A stretch of 28,654 nucleotides of DNA from Clostridium sp. CAG:967 (GTDB taxonomy: Bacteria > Cyanobacteriota > Vampirovibrionia > Gastranaerophilales > Gastranaerophilaceae): assembly GCA_000433095.1 (NCBI GenBank), contig HF991483.1:1-28654 (forward strand). The letters are read 5' to 3'. This document shows, piece by piece, positions 16,757 through 23,299 of this stretch (within the stretch, counting starts at the first letter, position 1; each line of letters opens with the position of its first letter). The translations under genes were made by a program, and so were the position numbers. A model generated the notes under the pieces. It was not told where the DNA came from. It ran no database searches and saw only the letters and a program-made list of their open reading frames with translations.

Positions 16757-16992
16757 AAATACTCCTTTTTATTATTACTATCTGTTATAATTGTCATCAT
16801 CCGGTAATATTTTTATCGGTAAACCAAGCTAAAAACTTTAATCATGTTCTTTGTTTGAAATCCCTAAAAAAGCAGTCTGGCAAAGCTATACAGCCATATA
16901 AAATCCGTTTTAACATTTTGTTACATAAATAAATCCCGTAATAGTGTACAATTTTGAATTTTGTGCTACCATGACACTTGTGATTACAATAT

Positions 16993-17008
16993 AGGAGATA
17001 CAACAATA
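16993..17008 (+). promoter_or_regulatory. SD and AUA start codon of infC
   Basis: AGGAG (16993-16997) is followed after 8 nt by the in-frame codon ATA (17006-17008). No ATG, GTG or TTG is at proper distance. Rare start codons in infC are a known autoregulation device, because IF3 discriminates against them. Confidence 0.75.
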
Positions 17009-17542
17009 GCTACCAACGATAACAGAAACAACAAAAACCAGCCGATAATGAATGAAAGAATTCGTGCGAAAGAAGTCAGATTAATTGATGATAAAGGTGA
17101 AAATCATGGAGTTGTACCAACTTCAAAAGCTTTACAAATGGCATATGATGCCGATTTAGATTTAGTTTTAATAAATCCAAACCAGGAGCCTCCGGTAGCT
17201 AAAATATTGGATTACGGTAAGTATAAATACGAATTGGAAAAACGAGCTAAAGAAGCTAAGAAAAAACAGCATACAGTTGATGTAAAAGAGATAAAAATTC
17301 GTTATAAAATAGATACTCATGACTATCAGGTTAGAATAAAGAGTATTGAAAAATTTATTGCTCAAGGTAATAAAGTAAAAATAGTAGTCATGCTCAGAGG
17401 ACGTGAAATGCAGCATTCAAATCTTGCATTTGATCTTGCTAACAGATTTATGGCAGATGTTGAAAAAATGCCTGTTGTTGTAGAGAAAAAGCCGCAGCTT
17501 GAGGGCAGAAACGTTACTATGTATCTTGCACCTCAATCATAA
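17006..17542 (+). CDS. infC: Translation initiation factor IF-3, starting at AUA
   Basis: IF3 binds the 30S subunit and checks the start codon and initiator tRNA. NERIRAKEVRLIDDKGENHG, PPVAKILDYGKYKYE, the lysine-rich linker (KRAKEAKKKQHT), VDVKEIKIRYKIDTHDYQVR and VKIVVMLRGREM are all family hallmarks, and both domains are complete. Starting at ATA 17006 gives 178 aa, normal for the family. Starting at the ATG 17048 would leave no SD. A start at TTG 16961 would place the SD inside the gene. rpmI and rplT, which follow infC in many bacteria, are absent here. tRNA-Phe follows instead, which resembles the separated arrangement I recall in cyanobacteria. Confidence 0.93.
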   Translation: MATNDNRNNKNQPIMNERIRAKEVRLIDDKGENHGVVPTSKALQMAYDADLDLVLINPNQEPPVAKILDYGKYKYELEKRAKEAKKKQHTVDVKEIKIRYKIDTHDYQVRIKSIEKFIAQGNKVKIVVMLRGREMQHSNLAFDLANRFMADVEKMPVVVEKKPQLEGRNVTMYLAPQS

Positions 17543-17550
17543 AAAAGTTC

Positions 17551-17578
17551 TTGACTTGAAACTTTTAGCAAGTACAAT
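17551..17578 (+). promoter_or_regulatory. Sigma70-type promoter upstream of tRNA-Phe
   Basis: TTGACT (17551-17556), a 16-bp spacer and TACAAT (17573-17578) would start a precursor about 78 nt before the mature tRNA. The leader can form a stem: GGCAAT at 17588-17593 with ATTGCC near 17628. A TATAAT at 17655-17660, 2 nt before the tRNA, is too close to be a normal -10 for it. Confidence 0.55.
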
Positions 17579-17662
17579 AAAAAACGTGGCAATTAAATAT
17601 TAAATCCATTTATCCCAAAAAGTATTTTATTGCCCGTACTTTAAAAAAATTAAATATAATAT

Positions 17663-17738
17663 GCCGCGTTAGCTCAGTTGGTAGAGCAAGGGACTGAAAA
17701 TCCCTGTGTCCTTGGTTCGATTCCGAGACGCGGCACCA
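17663..17738 (+). tRNA. tRNA-Phe (anticodon GAA)
   Basis: The acceptor GCCGCGT pairs with ACGCGGC. The D-arm is GCTC/GAGC, the anticodon stem AGGGA/TCCCT encloses the loop CTGAAAA (GAA), and the T-loop is TTCGATT. The discriminator is A and CCA is encoded. Length 76 nt. Confidence 0.97.
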
Positions 17739-17744
17739 CTAAAA
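17725..17744 (+). repeat. Direct repeat copy 1: tRNA-Phe 3' end and flank
   Basis: GAGACGCGGCACCACTAAAA. It matches the copy at 17841-17860 at 19 of 20 positions, 116 bp downstream. Confidence 0.85.
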
Positions 17745-17766
17745 CCACTCTGTTGAGTGGTTTTTA
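17741..17766 (+). terminator. Rho-independent terminator of tRNA-Phe
   Basis: AAAACCACTC (17741-17750) pairs with GAGTGGTTTT (17755-17764) across a TGTT loop, and the T-run covers 17761-17765. Confidence 0.85.
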
Positions 17767-17774
17767 TAATGTGA

Positions 17775-17854
17775 GCCGCATCCCGGATGTGTTTCACACC
17801 CTCTCAAAAAACGATACTCAATCGTTTTTCTCGGCAGAGTGAGATGCGGCACCA
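17775..17854 (+). ncRNA. tRNA-end-like structured RNA (three-way junction ending in ACCA)
   Basis: GCCGCATC (17775-17782) pairs with GATGCGGC (17843-17850) as an acceptor-like 8-bp stem, followed by ACCA like the neighbouring tRNA. Inside are a 6-bp hairpin with one bulged A (GG-TGTG/CACA-CC, 17785-17800) and a long arm. The long arm is CTCT/AGAG (17801-17804 with 17836-17839) topped by AAAAACGAT/ATCGTTTTT (17807-17829). There is no TTCRA T-loop, so it is not a canonical tRNA. A TATAAT lies 4 nt upstream and its own terminator follows. It could be a degenerate tRNA duplication, a tRNA mimic or a small mobile element at the tRNA end. Confidence 0.5.
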
Positions 17855-17860
17855 CTAAAA
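17841..17860 (+). repeat. Direct repeat copy 2 of the tRNA-Phe 3' end
   Basis: GAGATGCGGCACCACTAAAA. One mismatch (C to T) relative to copy 1. Each copy is followed by a different hairpin terminator. Confidence 0.85.
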
Positions 17861-17882
17861 AACACCTATTGGTGTTTTTTTT
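17857..17882 (+). terminator. Rho-independent terminator after the tRNA-like element
   Basis: AAAAAACACC (17857-17866) pairs with GGTGTTTTTT (17871-17880) across a TATT loop and continues into two more T. Confidence 0.8.
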
Positions 17883-17981
17883 ATTGTGAAAACCATCGAT
17901 TATTTCAAATTCCAAAACGGTCAAAACAGGTCTTTTGATGGTCTGAAAAGATAAATAATTGGCAAGTCCATTTTGAATATT

Positions 17982-18130
17982 TTATGTTGTTGGATTGAAT
18001 GAAATATTTACAGTTTTATCAAACAAATCATTAAATGAATTTGCATTTATTTCAATTGGAGTGTAATTATCATAAAAGTTATTAAAAAAAATTCTTCTAA
18101 ATCCGGTTTTTGAACTTTACCTTTCTTAAT
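17982..18130 (-). pseudogene. Possible C-terminal gene remnant with a frameshift at T8
   Basis: On the minus strand a coding-like stretch (KKGKVQKPDLEEFF) reaches a run of eight T. With one extra T it continues as NNFYDNYTPIEINANSFNDL and FDKTVNISFNPTT to a stop at 17982. There is no start codon with an SD, and upstream frames are closed. The amino-acid composition looks protein-like, but the source family is not recognised. The rest of 17883-18171 holds nothing I can identify. Confidence 0.3.
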
Positions 18131-18171
18131 ACTTAAACATATTGTTTAAATTTTGTGCTTTTATATTAAAT

Positions 18172-18768
18172 ATGAAAGTTCAGAATCAAACAAATGTACC
18201 ATATTTCCCTTCTTTTAAGGCGAAGCCTGGTAAGCATTTAATTAACTATCTTTCTAAAAATGAATTTAACTCGGAAAAAATAAAAATAAGTAAGTTTGAA
18301 AATTTATTTTCAGATGCTTTTGCTAATATTACGGATAATAACACTATTATTGATATAGATAAGAATAAAAATTTGATATATTCCCACTTATGTTTTCCAA
18401 ATATTAAATATTGCTATAAAATTTATAATAATAGAGAAAATTTTTCGGCACAGTCGATACTAAATGAATGTAGTAAAACTATTGCAACAGGTGAAACTGT
18501 TTTATTTCAACATATAATAAAAACAGAAGTAGAAAACGGTAATTCTTTAAAACAATTAAGAACAAAAATACAAACTCATTTTTCGGAACCTAAAAAATTT
18601 TTAAAAACGTTAAATGTCGCAGAACGTATAAAACTTGAATTTCCTAATTCAAAATTAAATAATGAAGAGTTTGAGCGCATGAGAATGCAAATTGGCAATG
18701 AATATTTAAAATCTAATAGTGACAAATCAATGGAAGAAATTATTTCAGGACTAAGATTATTAGTCTAA
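18172..18768 (+). CDS. Protein of unknown function with MKV...SFKA N-terminus
   Basis: The 198-aa product is mostly polar and helical, rich in Lys, Asn and Glu, with no signal peptide or membrane segment. The first 20 residues (MKVQNQTNVPYFPSFKAKPG) are disordered-looking and differ in character from the rest. I placed the start at ATG 18172. A TTG at 18142 in frame has no support. There is no SD, and an AT-rich -10-like box (TATATT) ends 4 nt before the ATG. Coding density is lower around it than elsewhere, and it follows a gene remnant, so this may be an accessory locus. No function is proposed. Confidence 0.6.
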   Translation: MKVQNQTNVPYFPSFKAKPGKHLINYLSKNEFNSEKIKISKFENLFSDAFANITDNNTIIDIDKNKNLIYSHLCFPNIKYCYKIYNNRENFSAQSILNECSKTIATGETVLFQHIIKTEVENGNSLKQLRTKIQTHFSEPKKFLKTLNVAERIKLEFPNSKLNNEEFERMRMQIGNEYLKSNSDKSMEEIISGLRLLV

Positions 18769-18822
18769 TATATTACCTGAATGTAAATGTTAAAATCTGT
18801 GAGCTTTTAATATATTTTATTT

Positions 18823-19506
18823 ATGAGTGAAATTTATGTAAAAGTTACACATAACGGTCCTTATTTGGTGTATGGAGCTCCTAAATTTTCCGAGAATATT
18901 ATTGTTACAGATAATCAGGAAGTTTGTATTGAATATTCGGAGGGAAAAGTTTTTGAAATAAAATCTAATCCTACTGCGCTATGCCGATGCGGATATTCTA
19001 AAGATGCTCCGTTTTGTGATAATTCTCATATAAATTCAGATTTTGAAGGTACTGAAAAAGCTGGTTTTAACTCTGTTTTTGATGATGCTGAAAAATATGT
19101 CGGACCAGAATTTACTTTATATGATAAGGAAAATTTATGTGCTCTTGCAAGGTTTTGTGATGCAAACGGTACTGTATGGAAGCTTATAATGAAAGGTGAT
19201 GATTACAGTAAATCAGAATTGCGCAGAGAGGTAAGTTTATGTCCTTCTGGAAGATTAATGCTTTTTGATAAGGACGGAAATGCCGTTGAAGAAAATTTTC
19301 CGCAAAGTATTGCTGTTATTGAAGACGGCGGATTAAAAATCAGCGGACCTTTATGGCTTAAGGGAAAAATTCGTGTTGAAAGTGAGTGCGGGAAAAGCTA
19401 TGAAGTTAGGAACCGACAAACATTATGCAGATGCGGCAAATCTAAAAATAAACCGTTTTGTGATGCTACTCACTGGCATATAAGATTTCGTGCTAATAAT
19501 AAATGA
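18823..19506 (+). CDS. Protein with two CDGSH-type [2Fe-2S] domains
   Basis: Two CDGSH motifs with the 3Cys-1His ligand set are clear. The first is C54-x-C56...C65-x3-H69 in CRCGYSKDAPFCDNSH. The second is C202-x-C204...C213-x3-H217 in CRCGKSKNKPFCDATH. Each should hold one redox-active [2Fe-2S] cluster. The middle part (about 85-190) has further Cys (LCALARFCD, SLCPSGR) and may bind another metal centre. The length of 227 aa fits bacterial double-CDGSH proteins, whose role in redox or Fe-S handling is poorly defined. There is no SD, and a TATATT box lies 6 nt before the ATG. The cupin gene follows with an overlap or near-overlap, suggesting a two-gene unit. Confidence 0.88.
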   Translation: MSEIYVKVTHNGPYLVYGAPKFSENIIVTDNQEVCIEYSEGKVFEIKSNPTALCRCGYSKDAPFCDNSHINSDFEGTEKAGFNSVFDDAEKYVGPEFTLYDKENLCALARFCDANGTVWKLIMKGDDYSKSELRREVSLCPSGRLMLFDKDGNAVEENFPQSIAVIEDGGLKISGPLWLKGKIRVESECGKSYEVRNRQTLCRCGKSKNKPFCDATHWHIRFRANNK

Positions 19507-19517
19507 AAGGAGAAATT

Positions 19518-19823
19518 ATGTTTTACAATGTTTTAAAAGCAAAGGATATTGTGCATACGGGAGAAGCAAAATTTGAACGCAAAATCCTTATGGAACATGA
19601 CAATAGCAGTCTAAATATTATTGCAATAAAAAAAGATGAGATTATTGATACTCATACTTCAACTTGTGATGCTGCCGTGTATGTTCTTGACGGTGAAATA
19701 GAAATGCATTTTGATGCAGAAAAATTTAAGGTTGATAAGGGAGAAATATTGATGTTTAAAAAGGATACTGAACATAAGGTTGTAGCTTTAGAAGACAGCA
19801 AGTTCCTTTTAATAAAAATCTAA
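19518..19823 (+). CDS. Small cupin-domain protein
   Basis: A single beta-barrel cupin of 101 aa. Motif 1 is seen in DTHTSTCDAAVYVLDGEIEM, but the usual HxH pair is reduced to H-T-S. Motif 2 is seen in DKGEILMFKKDTEHKVVAL with one His. Metal binding is therefore plausible but not standard. I chose the ATG at 19518 because AAAGGAG lies 5 nt before it. An ATG at 19503 would overlap the CDGSH gene and put the SD inside the coding region. The function is likely small-molecule binding or redox-linked regulation with its CDGSH partner (inference). Confidence 0.8.
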   Translation: MFYNVLKAKDIVHTGEAKFERKILMEHDNSSLNIIAIKKDEIIDTHTSTCDAAVYVLDGEIEMHFDAEKFKVDKGEILMFKKDTEHKVVALEDSKFLLIKI

Positions 19824-19827
19824 TAAT

Positions 19828-19857
19828 AAAAAAGACTGCTTTATATGCAGTCTTTTT
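19828..19857. terminator. Bidirectional terminator between cupin gene and cutA
   Basis: AAAAAGACTGC (19829-19839) pairs with GCAGTCTTTTT (19847-19857) across a 7-nt loop. A-run and T-run flank it, so it can end both the rightward cupin transcript and the leftward cutA transcript. Confidence 0.85.
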
Positions 19858-20170
19858 ATTTTGTATTTTCTTTTATCCACTCTAAATAAGGTTTTGAGCC
19901 CTCTTTAATATCTATGGCAATGATTTCCGGAACTTCATAATTGTGCAGAGTAATTATTTTGTTTTTGACATCTTCAAAAAGTTCTTTTCTGGTTTTAATT
20001 ATAAGGAATACTTCTTCATCTTTTACAATTTGGTTATCCCAACTATAGATTGAAGTCAATTTTGGAATAATATTGGTACATGCCGCAAGCTTTTCCTGAA
20101 CGAGTGTATTCCCTATTAATTCTGCATTTTCAATACTGTTTGTAGTGCAAAAAATTGCGATATATTCCAT
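19856..20170 (-). CDS. cutA: CutA1 divalent-cation tolerance protein
   Basis: A 104-aa protein that in known relatives forms a very stable trimer. LVQEKLAACTNIIPKLTSIY, SWDNQIVKDEEVFLIIKT and NYEVPEIIAIDI are typical CutA1 segments. The family was linked to copper tolerance, but its biochemical role is unsettled. The ATG overlaps the stop of the upstream pilin gene (TAATG), so its translation is probably coupled to the pilin. An in-frame TTG at 20188 would only add six residues from inside the pilin gene. Confidence 0.93.
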   Translation of the reverse strand: MEYIAIFCTTNSIENAELIGNTLVQEKLAACTNIIPKLTSIYSWDNQIVKDEEVFLIIKTRKELFEDVKNKIITLHNYEVPEIIAIDIKEGSKPYLEWIKENTK

Positions 20171-20868
20171 TAGTAATCCATAATCCAATTGTTTTCAGCC
20201 AGTACTCCAAAACAATTGCTTCCTAATGCTGAAGCTATACAGGTTGCTGAAGAAAAAGTAATTTCATCTTCTGAACAAATAGAACCGCCGCCGCTGCCGC
20301 CTTCGCATTTAATTTCAGAATTTCTGAAATCTCCGTTTTCATTAATATCAAAAACGAACATATCTCTGCCGCCGATGTTAGGTTTATCTATTCCGTTTGT
20401 ATCTATTTGTACTGTCAGATATTTTTCCTTTTCACCTATAGTTCTGGATACGCAAATTGCTGATGAATTTGCTAATACATAAGCTGTTCCATCGCAGGTA
20501 AAAGCTGAAGAGTTAGCATTGTTGATTGATCTGTAATTTTCCGATGCAAAACATCCAGTTTCATCTTTATCACAAGTTTTAATCACCTTTAAATGTTGTG
20601 TGATAAGATTTTCAATTCCGTCAACAGCTGTATTATTAGGTAGAACATCTGTAAAAACACTTGTTTTTTTGAAAGTAGTTTTTCCCTCTTCAGTAGTCAG
20701 CATATCAATAGCAGACATAATTTCATTTGCTGATTTTCTAATTTGCACAGCTTGAGCTTTTCTTTGGTACTGGTTCATCAATGTTGGTACAGTTAGAGCT
20801 GAAACAACACCAATAATACTTAGTGTTACCAGAACTTCTGTTAATGTGAATGCAAATTTTTTATTCAT
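20170..20868 (-). CDS. Type IV pilin-like protein
   Basis: The prepilin site is KFA|FTLTE with Glu at position +5, followed by the hydrophobic helix VLVTLSIIGVVSALTVPTLM. The leader is only six residues (MNKKFA). The globular part has several Cys (TCDKDETGCFASENYRS and others) and a Gly/Ser stretch GGSGGG. It carries the shared motif DTNGIDKPNIGGRDMFVFDI and the C-terminal tail NCFGVLAENNWIMDY. It is most likely a minor pilin or pseudopilin. SD AAAGGGA. It lies 15 bp after another pilin gene and overlaps cutA. Confidence 0.9.
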   Translation of the reverse strand: MNKKFAFTLTEVLVTLSIIGVVSALTVPTLMNQYQRKAQAVQIRKSANEIMSAIDMLTTEEGKTTFKKTSVFTDVLPNNTAVDGIENLITQHLKVIKTCDKDETGCFASENYRSINNANSSAFTCDGTAYVLANSSAICVSRTIGEKEKYLTVQIDTNGIDKPNIGGRDMFVFDINENGDFRNSEIKCEGGSGGGSICSEDEITFSSATCIASALGSNCFGVLAENNWIMDY

Positions 20869-20883
20869 TATAATCCCTTTCCG

Positions 20884-21573
20884 CTAGTAACTTACTTTCC
20901 AATTATCATTAATTATTTTGCCGAAACAGCCGACACCAACATAAGAAGTTCTGCAATTATTGTTAAATAAAGTTTCTCTATTGCCTGCCGGATCGCCGCT
21001 TTTTATTATTTCCGGTGTAATATCCTGTTCATCTATGCTGAAATCATCATAAACATAAAGAGTAAACATATCTCTGCCGCCGATATTTGGCTTATCCTGA
21101 CCGTTCACGTCAATATAAACTCTTGCCGGAGTATCACTGGATGGCGGTTCCATACAAACAGCCGCACCGCTTGTAAGCAAAACGTTATATCCGTTGCCGC
21201 AGCTAAAATTTGTGCGTGTTGCGCTGTCAATTGATCTGTAACTGTCAGCAAAGCACGGTTGTGCTGTTGTTTCACAATCTTTTGCTATTCTGAAATAATT
21301 AAGCAGAAATCTGCCGGCTGTATCAGTAACAGAACGTGAACCGTCAAGAGTACTTAAATTAGATGCATACAATTTTTTCTTATACGATTCTGTTTGAAAC
21401 ATATCAAGATTTTGTCTGAGTTCTCCATATGTTTTCTTTAATATTAATTGTAAAGACTGAGTTTGGTAGTGTGCAATTAATACAGGAACAGTCAATGCGG
21501 AGATAACTCCTATAATCCCCATAGCTATTACAACTTCAGTTACCGTAAACCCAAAAAAGCATTTATTTTTCAT
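20884..21573 (-). CDS. Type IV pilin-like protein
   Basis: The prepilin site is CFFG|FTVTE, with canonical Gly at -1 and Glu at +5, then VVIAMGIIGVISALTVPVLI. The C-terminal part has DVNGQDKPNIGGRDMFTLYV and the tail GCFGKIINDNWKVSY, almost identical to the pilin at the left edge of the window. I chose ATG 21573, which gives a seven-residue leader. A longer frame to 21639 would run into the promoter. AGGA is 14 nt from the ATG, longer than ideal. It is the first gene of the operon pilin-pilin-cutA. Confidence 0.9.
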   Translation of the reverse strand: MKNKCFFGFTVTEVVIAMGIIGVISALTVPVLIAHYQTQSLQLILKKTYGELRQNLDMFQTESYKKKLYASNLSTLDGSRSVTDTAGRFLLNYFRIAKDCETTAQPCFADSYRSIDSATRTNFSCGNGYNVLLTSGAAVCMEPPSSDTPARVYIDVNGQDKPNIGGRDMFTLYVYDDFSIDEQDITPEIIKSGDPAGNRETLFNNNCRTSYVGVGCFGKIINDNWKVSY

Positions 21574-21610
21574 ATAATCATTCTGCTTCCTAAATTTATC
21601 TGTTTCCCTT

Positions 21611-21639
21611 ATTATAACCTTTTTACGCAAGATTGTCAA
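21611..21639 (-). promoter_or_regulatory. Perfect consensus sigma70 promoter of the pilin-pilin-cutA operon
   Basis: TTGACA (21639-21634), exactly 17 bp, then TATAAT (21616-21611), a full consensus match. The expected start near 21604 leaves a leader of about 30 nt. It implies high constitutive expression unless it is repressed. Confidence 0.9.
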
Positions 21640-21650
21640 TTGTATGGCGC

Positions 21651-21884
21651 TTAAACTTCTATGAACAAACGTTGTCCGACAATGTTTTGTTTGCCGTTGT
21701 AGTATCCTGCAAAATATCCTCCTCTTACGGGTGAATTTTTTGCATAGGTATTTAAGCTGTTACCGTTATAGTTAACAAAGGGATTATTGCTGTACGGGTT
21801 TGATGTCGTACTGCTCACCGGAACCGTCACTTGAGTTGTTTGCGGAACAAACATTTGTGATAATAAATTTACTATACCTGCCAT
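21651..21884 (-). CDS. Small Asn/Ser/Tyr-rich protein, 77 aa, unknown function
   Basis: It begins MAGIVNLLSQMFVPQ, continues with a low-complexity Thr/Ser/Asn stretch, then Tyr/Gly-rich KNSPVRGGYFAGYYNGKQNI. There is no membrane segment or known motif. A GAGG lies 11 nt before the ATG, a rather long distance. It ends just before the pilin promoter, on the same strand. It is a complete ORF of plausible composition, but I cannot confirm that it is expressed. Confidence 0.5.
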   Translation of the reverse strand: MAGIVNLLSQMFVPQTTQVTVPVSSTTSNPYSNNPFVNYNGNSLNTYAKNSPVRGGYFAGYYNGKQNIVGQRLFIEV

Positions 21885-22014
21885 TTCTACTAAACCCTCA
21901 CTTATAATTCAAGTTTAAGAATAAATTTTTGTTTGTCATTATTGTATCATAATAATTATTAAAAACTTAATTTTTCTTAATAAAATCATATACATGGATT
22001 AGCAGTTTTTGTTA

Positions 22015-22020
22015 TATAAT
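22015..22020 (+). promoter_or_regulatory. -10 box of the PurD-like gene, leaderless arrangement
   Basis: TATAAT stands 6 nt before the ATG at 22027, and no SD is present. The -35 region is weak. Confidence 0.45.
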
Positions 22021-22026
22021 TCTTTT

Positions 22027-23262
22027 ATGGATAAAAAGAAAAAAGTTTTAATTGTCGGTGCTTCTGCTAAAGAATATGCTCTGGCTAAGAAATTTATGGA
22101 ATATGATAATGTTTCTGAAGTTGTTGTTGCTCCCGGCAACTCAATGATTAAAGAGATATGTTCATGCGCTGATATTAGAGAGGAAAATGTTCAGGAGCTT
22201 TTAGAGTTCGTTCTTGAAAATGCGGTTGACTTAACAATCGCATCTTCCGAAACTGCAATCAAAAATGATATTTCAGGACTTTTTCAGGCAAATAATCAGT
22301 TGATATTTGCTCCGACTGCTCAGAGCGCTAATTTTGCTATCAGTAAATCCGCAGGCAAAAAGTTTTTGTATAAACTAAGAATTCCTACACCTCGTTTCGG
22401 AATATATGATAAACCCCAGTTAGCTGTTGATTATTTGAAATCAGCTGCATTGCCGGTTGTTATAAGAACTGATGAATCATTAAGCGGGCGTGACAGATTG
22501 GTTTGTACAACATTTATTACTGCCAAAACTTTTACTGAAGATTTATTTTGCAGGGATGAAAAGAAAGTTATTTTTGAAGATTATGCATACGGACATGAAT
22601 TTACTTTTTATGTTGTAACAGACGGTTATCATGCTATACCTTTGACTTCTGTCGCAAATTACAAATTTGTTGAAGACGGTGACGGCGGAATTCTTACGGA
22701 TGGCATCGGTGCTTATGCTCCTGATTATAAAATATCAAAAGATATTGAAGCTTCTGTTATGAAAAATGTTGTTAATAATGTTCTTCAGGCTCTTCAAAAA
22801 CGTGAAACTCCTTATATGGGAATTTTAGGTGTTGACTGCGTTTTAAATGATGAGAATAAATTTGTTACTCTTGAATTCAGACCGTTTTTATCCGACCATG
22901 ATGCTCAAGCAGTTTTAAATATTGTGGATGAAAATCTCTTAACGTTATTTGAAGCTTGTGCTGTCGGCTCTTTTGCAGATGATTATGAAAATATTAATGT
23001 GTCTGATAATTCTTCTGTTTCCTGTGTGCTTTCTGCACGTCAGTCAGGGAAGGTTATTTCCGGACTTGAGCTGGTTGAAAGCGATATTACGCATTTTGCA
23101 ATTAGGAAAAATGAGTATCTTGAGTATGAAACTGTGTCAGGAAAAACTCTTGTTTTGACAAATACAGCTAAAACCCTGTCAAGAGCAAGAAAACATCTTT
23201 ATGAAGATATTGAAATTGTAAACTTTGACGGAAAAAAATACCGAACTGATATCTGCAATTGA
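22027..23262 (+). CDS. Divergent PurD-like ATP-grasp protein
   Basis: The length (411 aa) and order of blocks match phosphoribosylamine-glycine ligase: KKVLIVGASAKEYALAKKF, VVVAPGNSM, IFAPTAQSANFAISKSAGKK, IPTPRFG, then an ATP-grasp core with FEDYAYGHEFTFYVVTDGYH, DGIGAYAPD and YMGILGVDCVL. Several residues that are near-invariant in PurD differ. The Lys of VVKADG becomes Arg147 (VVIRTDE). The DHKR block becomes NYKF. GPNTGGMG becomes GILTDGIG. EFNxRFGDPE becomes EFRPFLSDHD near 283-292, losing the metal-binding Asn. It may be a paralogue with a new substrate or an inactive relative. No pur genes are nearby. I start at ATG 22027 rather than the TTG at 22009. Confidence 0.7.
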   Translation: MDKKKKVLIVGASAKEYALAKKFMEYDNVSEVVVAPGNSMIKEICSCADIREENVQELLEFVLENAVDLTIASSETAIKNDISGLFQANNQLIFAPTAQSANFAISKSAGKKFLYKLRIPTPRFGIYDKPQLAVDYLKSAALPVVIRTDESLSGRDRLVCTTFITAKTFTEDLFCRDEKKVIFEDYAYGHEFTFYVVTDGYHAIPLTSVANYKFVEDGDGGILTDGIGAYAPDYKISKDIEASVMKNVVNNVLQALQKRETPYMGILGVDCVLNDENKFVTLEFRPFLSDHDAQAVLNIVDENLLTLFEACAVGSFADDYENINVSDNSSVSCVLSARQSGKVISGLELVESDITHFAIRKNEYLEYETVSGKTLVLTNTAKTLSRARKHLYEDIEIVNFDGKKYRTDICN

Positions 23263-23264
23263 TG

Positions 23265-23294
23265 TTGAAAAATTTTTTAACTTCATTATATATA
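23265..23294 (+). promoter_or_regulatory. Candidate promoter of dnaJ, near-leaderless
   Basis: TTGAAA (23265-23270), 18 bp, TATATA (23289-23294), then 5 nt to the ATG at 23300. No SD precedes the gene. Confidence 0.4.
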
Positions 23295-23299
23295 ATTAT

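Noticed and set aside
16780..16900. Resemblance to a cyclic-di-GMP riboswitch (GGCAAAGCTA, and GGTTTACCGAT on the other strand) between the 49-aa gene and infC
   Set aside because: The fragments are in the wrong order and strand relative to each other, and the conserved paired core is missing.
17739..17924. 61-aa minus-strand ORF over the tRNA-Phe downstream region
   Set aside because: It reads through two terminators and the structured tRNA-like element and has no SD. The region looks like RNA, not protein-coding.
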